This document shows, piece by piece, positions 4,804 through 5,459 of a stretch of DNA of 5,459 bases (the first letter of the stretch is position 1; every line of letters begins with the position of its first letter). The notes below the pieces were generated by a model. That model had not been told where the DNA came from. It did no database searches and was given only the letters and a program-made list of their open reading frames with translations. Origin of the DNA: Clostridia bacterium (GTDB lineage Bacteria; Bacillota_A; Clostridia; Oscillospirales; SIG627); contig JAFVYT010000089.1 of the NCBI GenBank assembly GCA_017508505.1, positions 1 to 5,459 of the forward strand, written 5' to 3'. A program made the position numbers and the translations under genes.

Positions 4804-5459
4804 CTATTGCTTCTTATTCAGGAAAAAGGAAAAGGCGATGCCGACCGAGATCATGATGAAAAGGACAATCCCTGCGGCGAGGATTTTCTTTTCCCGATTG
4901 CGGGCGGCCTCCTCCTCCGCAAGGCGCTTTGCCTCGGCACGGGCACGTGCGGCCTCCTCCGCCGCAAGGCGCTCCGCCTCCAGACGCGCGGCCTCCTCCG
5001 CCGCAAGGCGCTCCGCCTCCAGACGCGCAGCCTCCTCTGCGGCAAGGCGCGCCTCCTCCTCAAGACGCTGCTGCTCCCAGGTCTTCAGGTTTTCAAAAAA
5101 GTCGTTCTTTGCCACGTCCTGCCCCACGTGGGAAAGGAAGAGACCGTATTCGCAGGGGGAATGGGTGGTGATCTGACTTGCCTTGGTAATCTCCCCCGCG
5201 TTTCCGTTCAGCCAGCGGCGAAACCACGTATACTGCTGGGAGTCGTGACAACGAAAGCCGTCCTGAGTCACCTGAAAGGCAGTCTTTCCTCCGAAAGCGG
5301 AAAGCGGCACGTCCCAATCCATCACGATCTTGTTTTCCTTATAAAGGTGCAGATAGGTCTTCGGTACCTCCCAGACGCCGTAGCGCTCTGCCGAATCGGG
5401 ATACTGCGTCGCATCCCCCGAAAGGGTAACCGCCGTCTGCAGGGTGGCGGAATTGAGCC
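4804..5459 (-). CDS. Probable PIG-L/LmbE-family deacetylase, C-terminal part with repeat helix and membrane anchor (partial)
   Basis: The frame enters at the right edge with its first full codon at 5457 and runs 217 residues to TAG at 4804, so the gene starts outside the window. Residues 19-123 of the visible part contain GVWEVPKTYLHLY, FGGKTAFQV, CHDSQQYTWF and KNDFFENL. These resemble the C-terminal part of clostridial PIG-L-type N-acetylglucosamine deacetylases. The catalytic AHPDDE-type motif would lie upstream and cannot be checked. About residues 127-191 form an uninterrupted Ala/Glu/Arg-rich helix made from 13-residue repeats. A hydrophobic segment (about 192-213) and a short NKKQ tail follow, so the enzyme domain is probably held away from the membrane by a rigid spacer. 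If the N-terminus carries a signal peptide, the domain would face outside. A GTG at 5325 is not the true start, because coding sequence continues upstream of it. Confidence 0.72.
   Translation of the reverse strand, partial: LNSATLQTAVTLSGDATQYPDSAERYGVWEVPKTYLHLYKENKIVMDWDVPLSAFGGKTAFQVTQDGFRCHDSQQYTWFRRWLNGNAGEITKASQITTHSPCEYGLFLSHVGQDVAKNDFFENLKTWEQQRLEEEARLAAEEAARLEAERLAAEEAARLEAERLAAEEAARARAEAKRLAEEEAARNREKKILAAGIVLFIMISVGIAFSFFLNKKQ
4949..5050 (-). repeat. 39-bp in-frame tandem repeat encoding 13-residue helix units
   Basis: Two identical 39-bp copies lie at 4949-4987 and 4988-5026. A decayed partial third copy follows at 5027-5050, and more diverged related sequence covers about 4910-4948. 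The period is a multiple of three, so it encodes repeated 13-residue units (of the type RLEAERLAAEEAA) in the deacetylase-like protein. The perfect identity of two copies points to recent duplication or slippage. Confidence 0.9.

Noticed and set aside
4910..5050. Possible CRISPR-like or other non-coding repeat array
   Set aside because: The copies are directly adjacent without spacers and have a 39-bp period in frame with a coding sequence, so they are protein-coding tandem repeats.
4838..5176. Plus-strand frame with Ala/Ser/Arg repeats
   Set aside because: This is the complement of the 39-bp tandem repeat in the deacetylase-like gene. Its regularity comes from that repeat.

Overview
The window looks like chromosome of an endospore-forming member of the Firmicutes, most likely a class Clostridia gut-type bacterium of moderate to high GC. 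The evidence is two dedicated sporulation genes, gpr (germination protease) and spoIIP (peptidoglycan hydrolase of engulfment), lying next to rpsT. The rpsT / gpr / spoIIP neighbourhood is known from Bacillus and relatives. Strong AGGAGG-type ribosome binding sites, TTG starts and U-tailed intrinsic terminators also fit. No transposon, phage, CRISPR, tRNA or rRNA signal was seen.

Layout: (1) 1-55, the last codons of an unidentified + strand gene, followed by an intrinsic terminator. (2) About 126-325, no conventional gene, but a compact multi-helix element that also holds a 32-codon reading frame, then a terminator that serves the next gene. (3) 366-1307, minus strand, a ten-helix EamA/DMT-family transporter with a near-consensus vegetative promoter and a terminator-like hairpin in its short leader. 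(4) 1420-2216, plus strand, a tiny single-pass membrane protein translationally coupled to a compact site-2-type (M50) intramembrane metalloprotease. (5) 2236-2499, minus strand, ribosomal protein S20 with a TTG start. (6) 2638-4777, plus strand, a two-gene unit gpr-spoIIP. (7) 4804-5459, minus strand, the C-terminal part of a probable PIG-L/LmbE-type deacetylase ending in a repeat-built charged helix and a C-terminal membrane anchor.

How the genes fit together: gpr and spoIIP are sporulation functions. GPR degrades the small acid-soluble spore proteins during germination, and SpoIIP cuts septal and lateral peptidoglycan during engulfment. The M50 protease resembles SpoIVFB-type site-2 proteases, and the small membrane protein coupled to it could be its partner; that link is inferred. 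Gene ends facing each other (protease/rpsT and spoIIP/deacetylase) share symmetrical hairpins that can terminate in both directions.

The items most worth following up are the structured element at 145-245, the small-protein/M50 pair, the terminator-like leader of the transporter gene, the short propeptide and altered motif of GPR, and the tandem-repeat helix that tethers the deacetylase-like protein to the membrane. I did not find clear evidence of an entirely new system.
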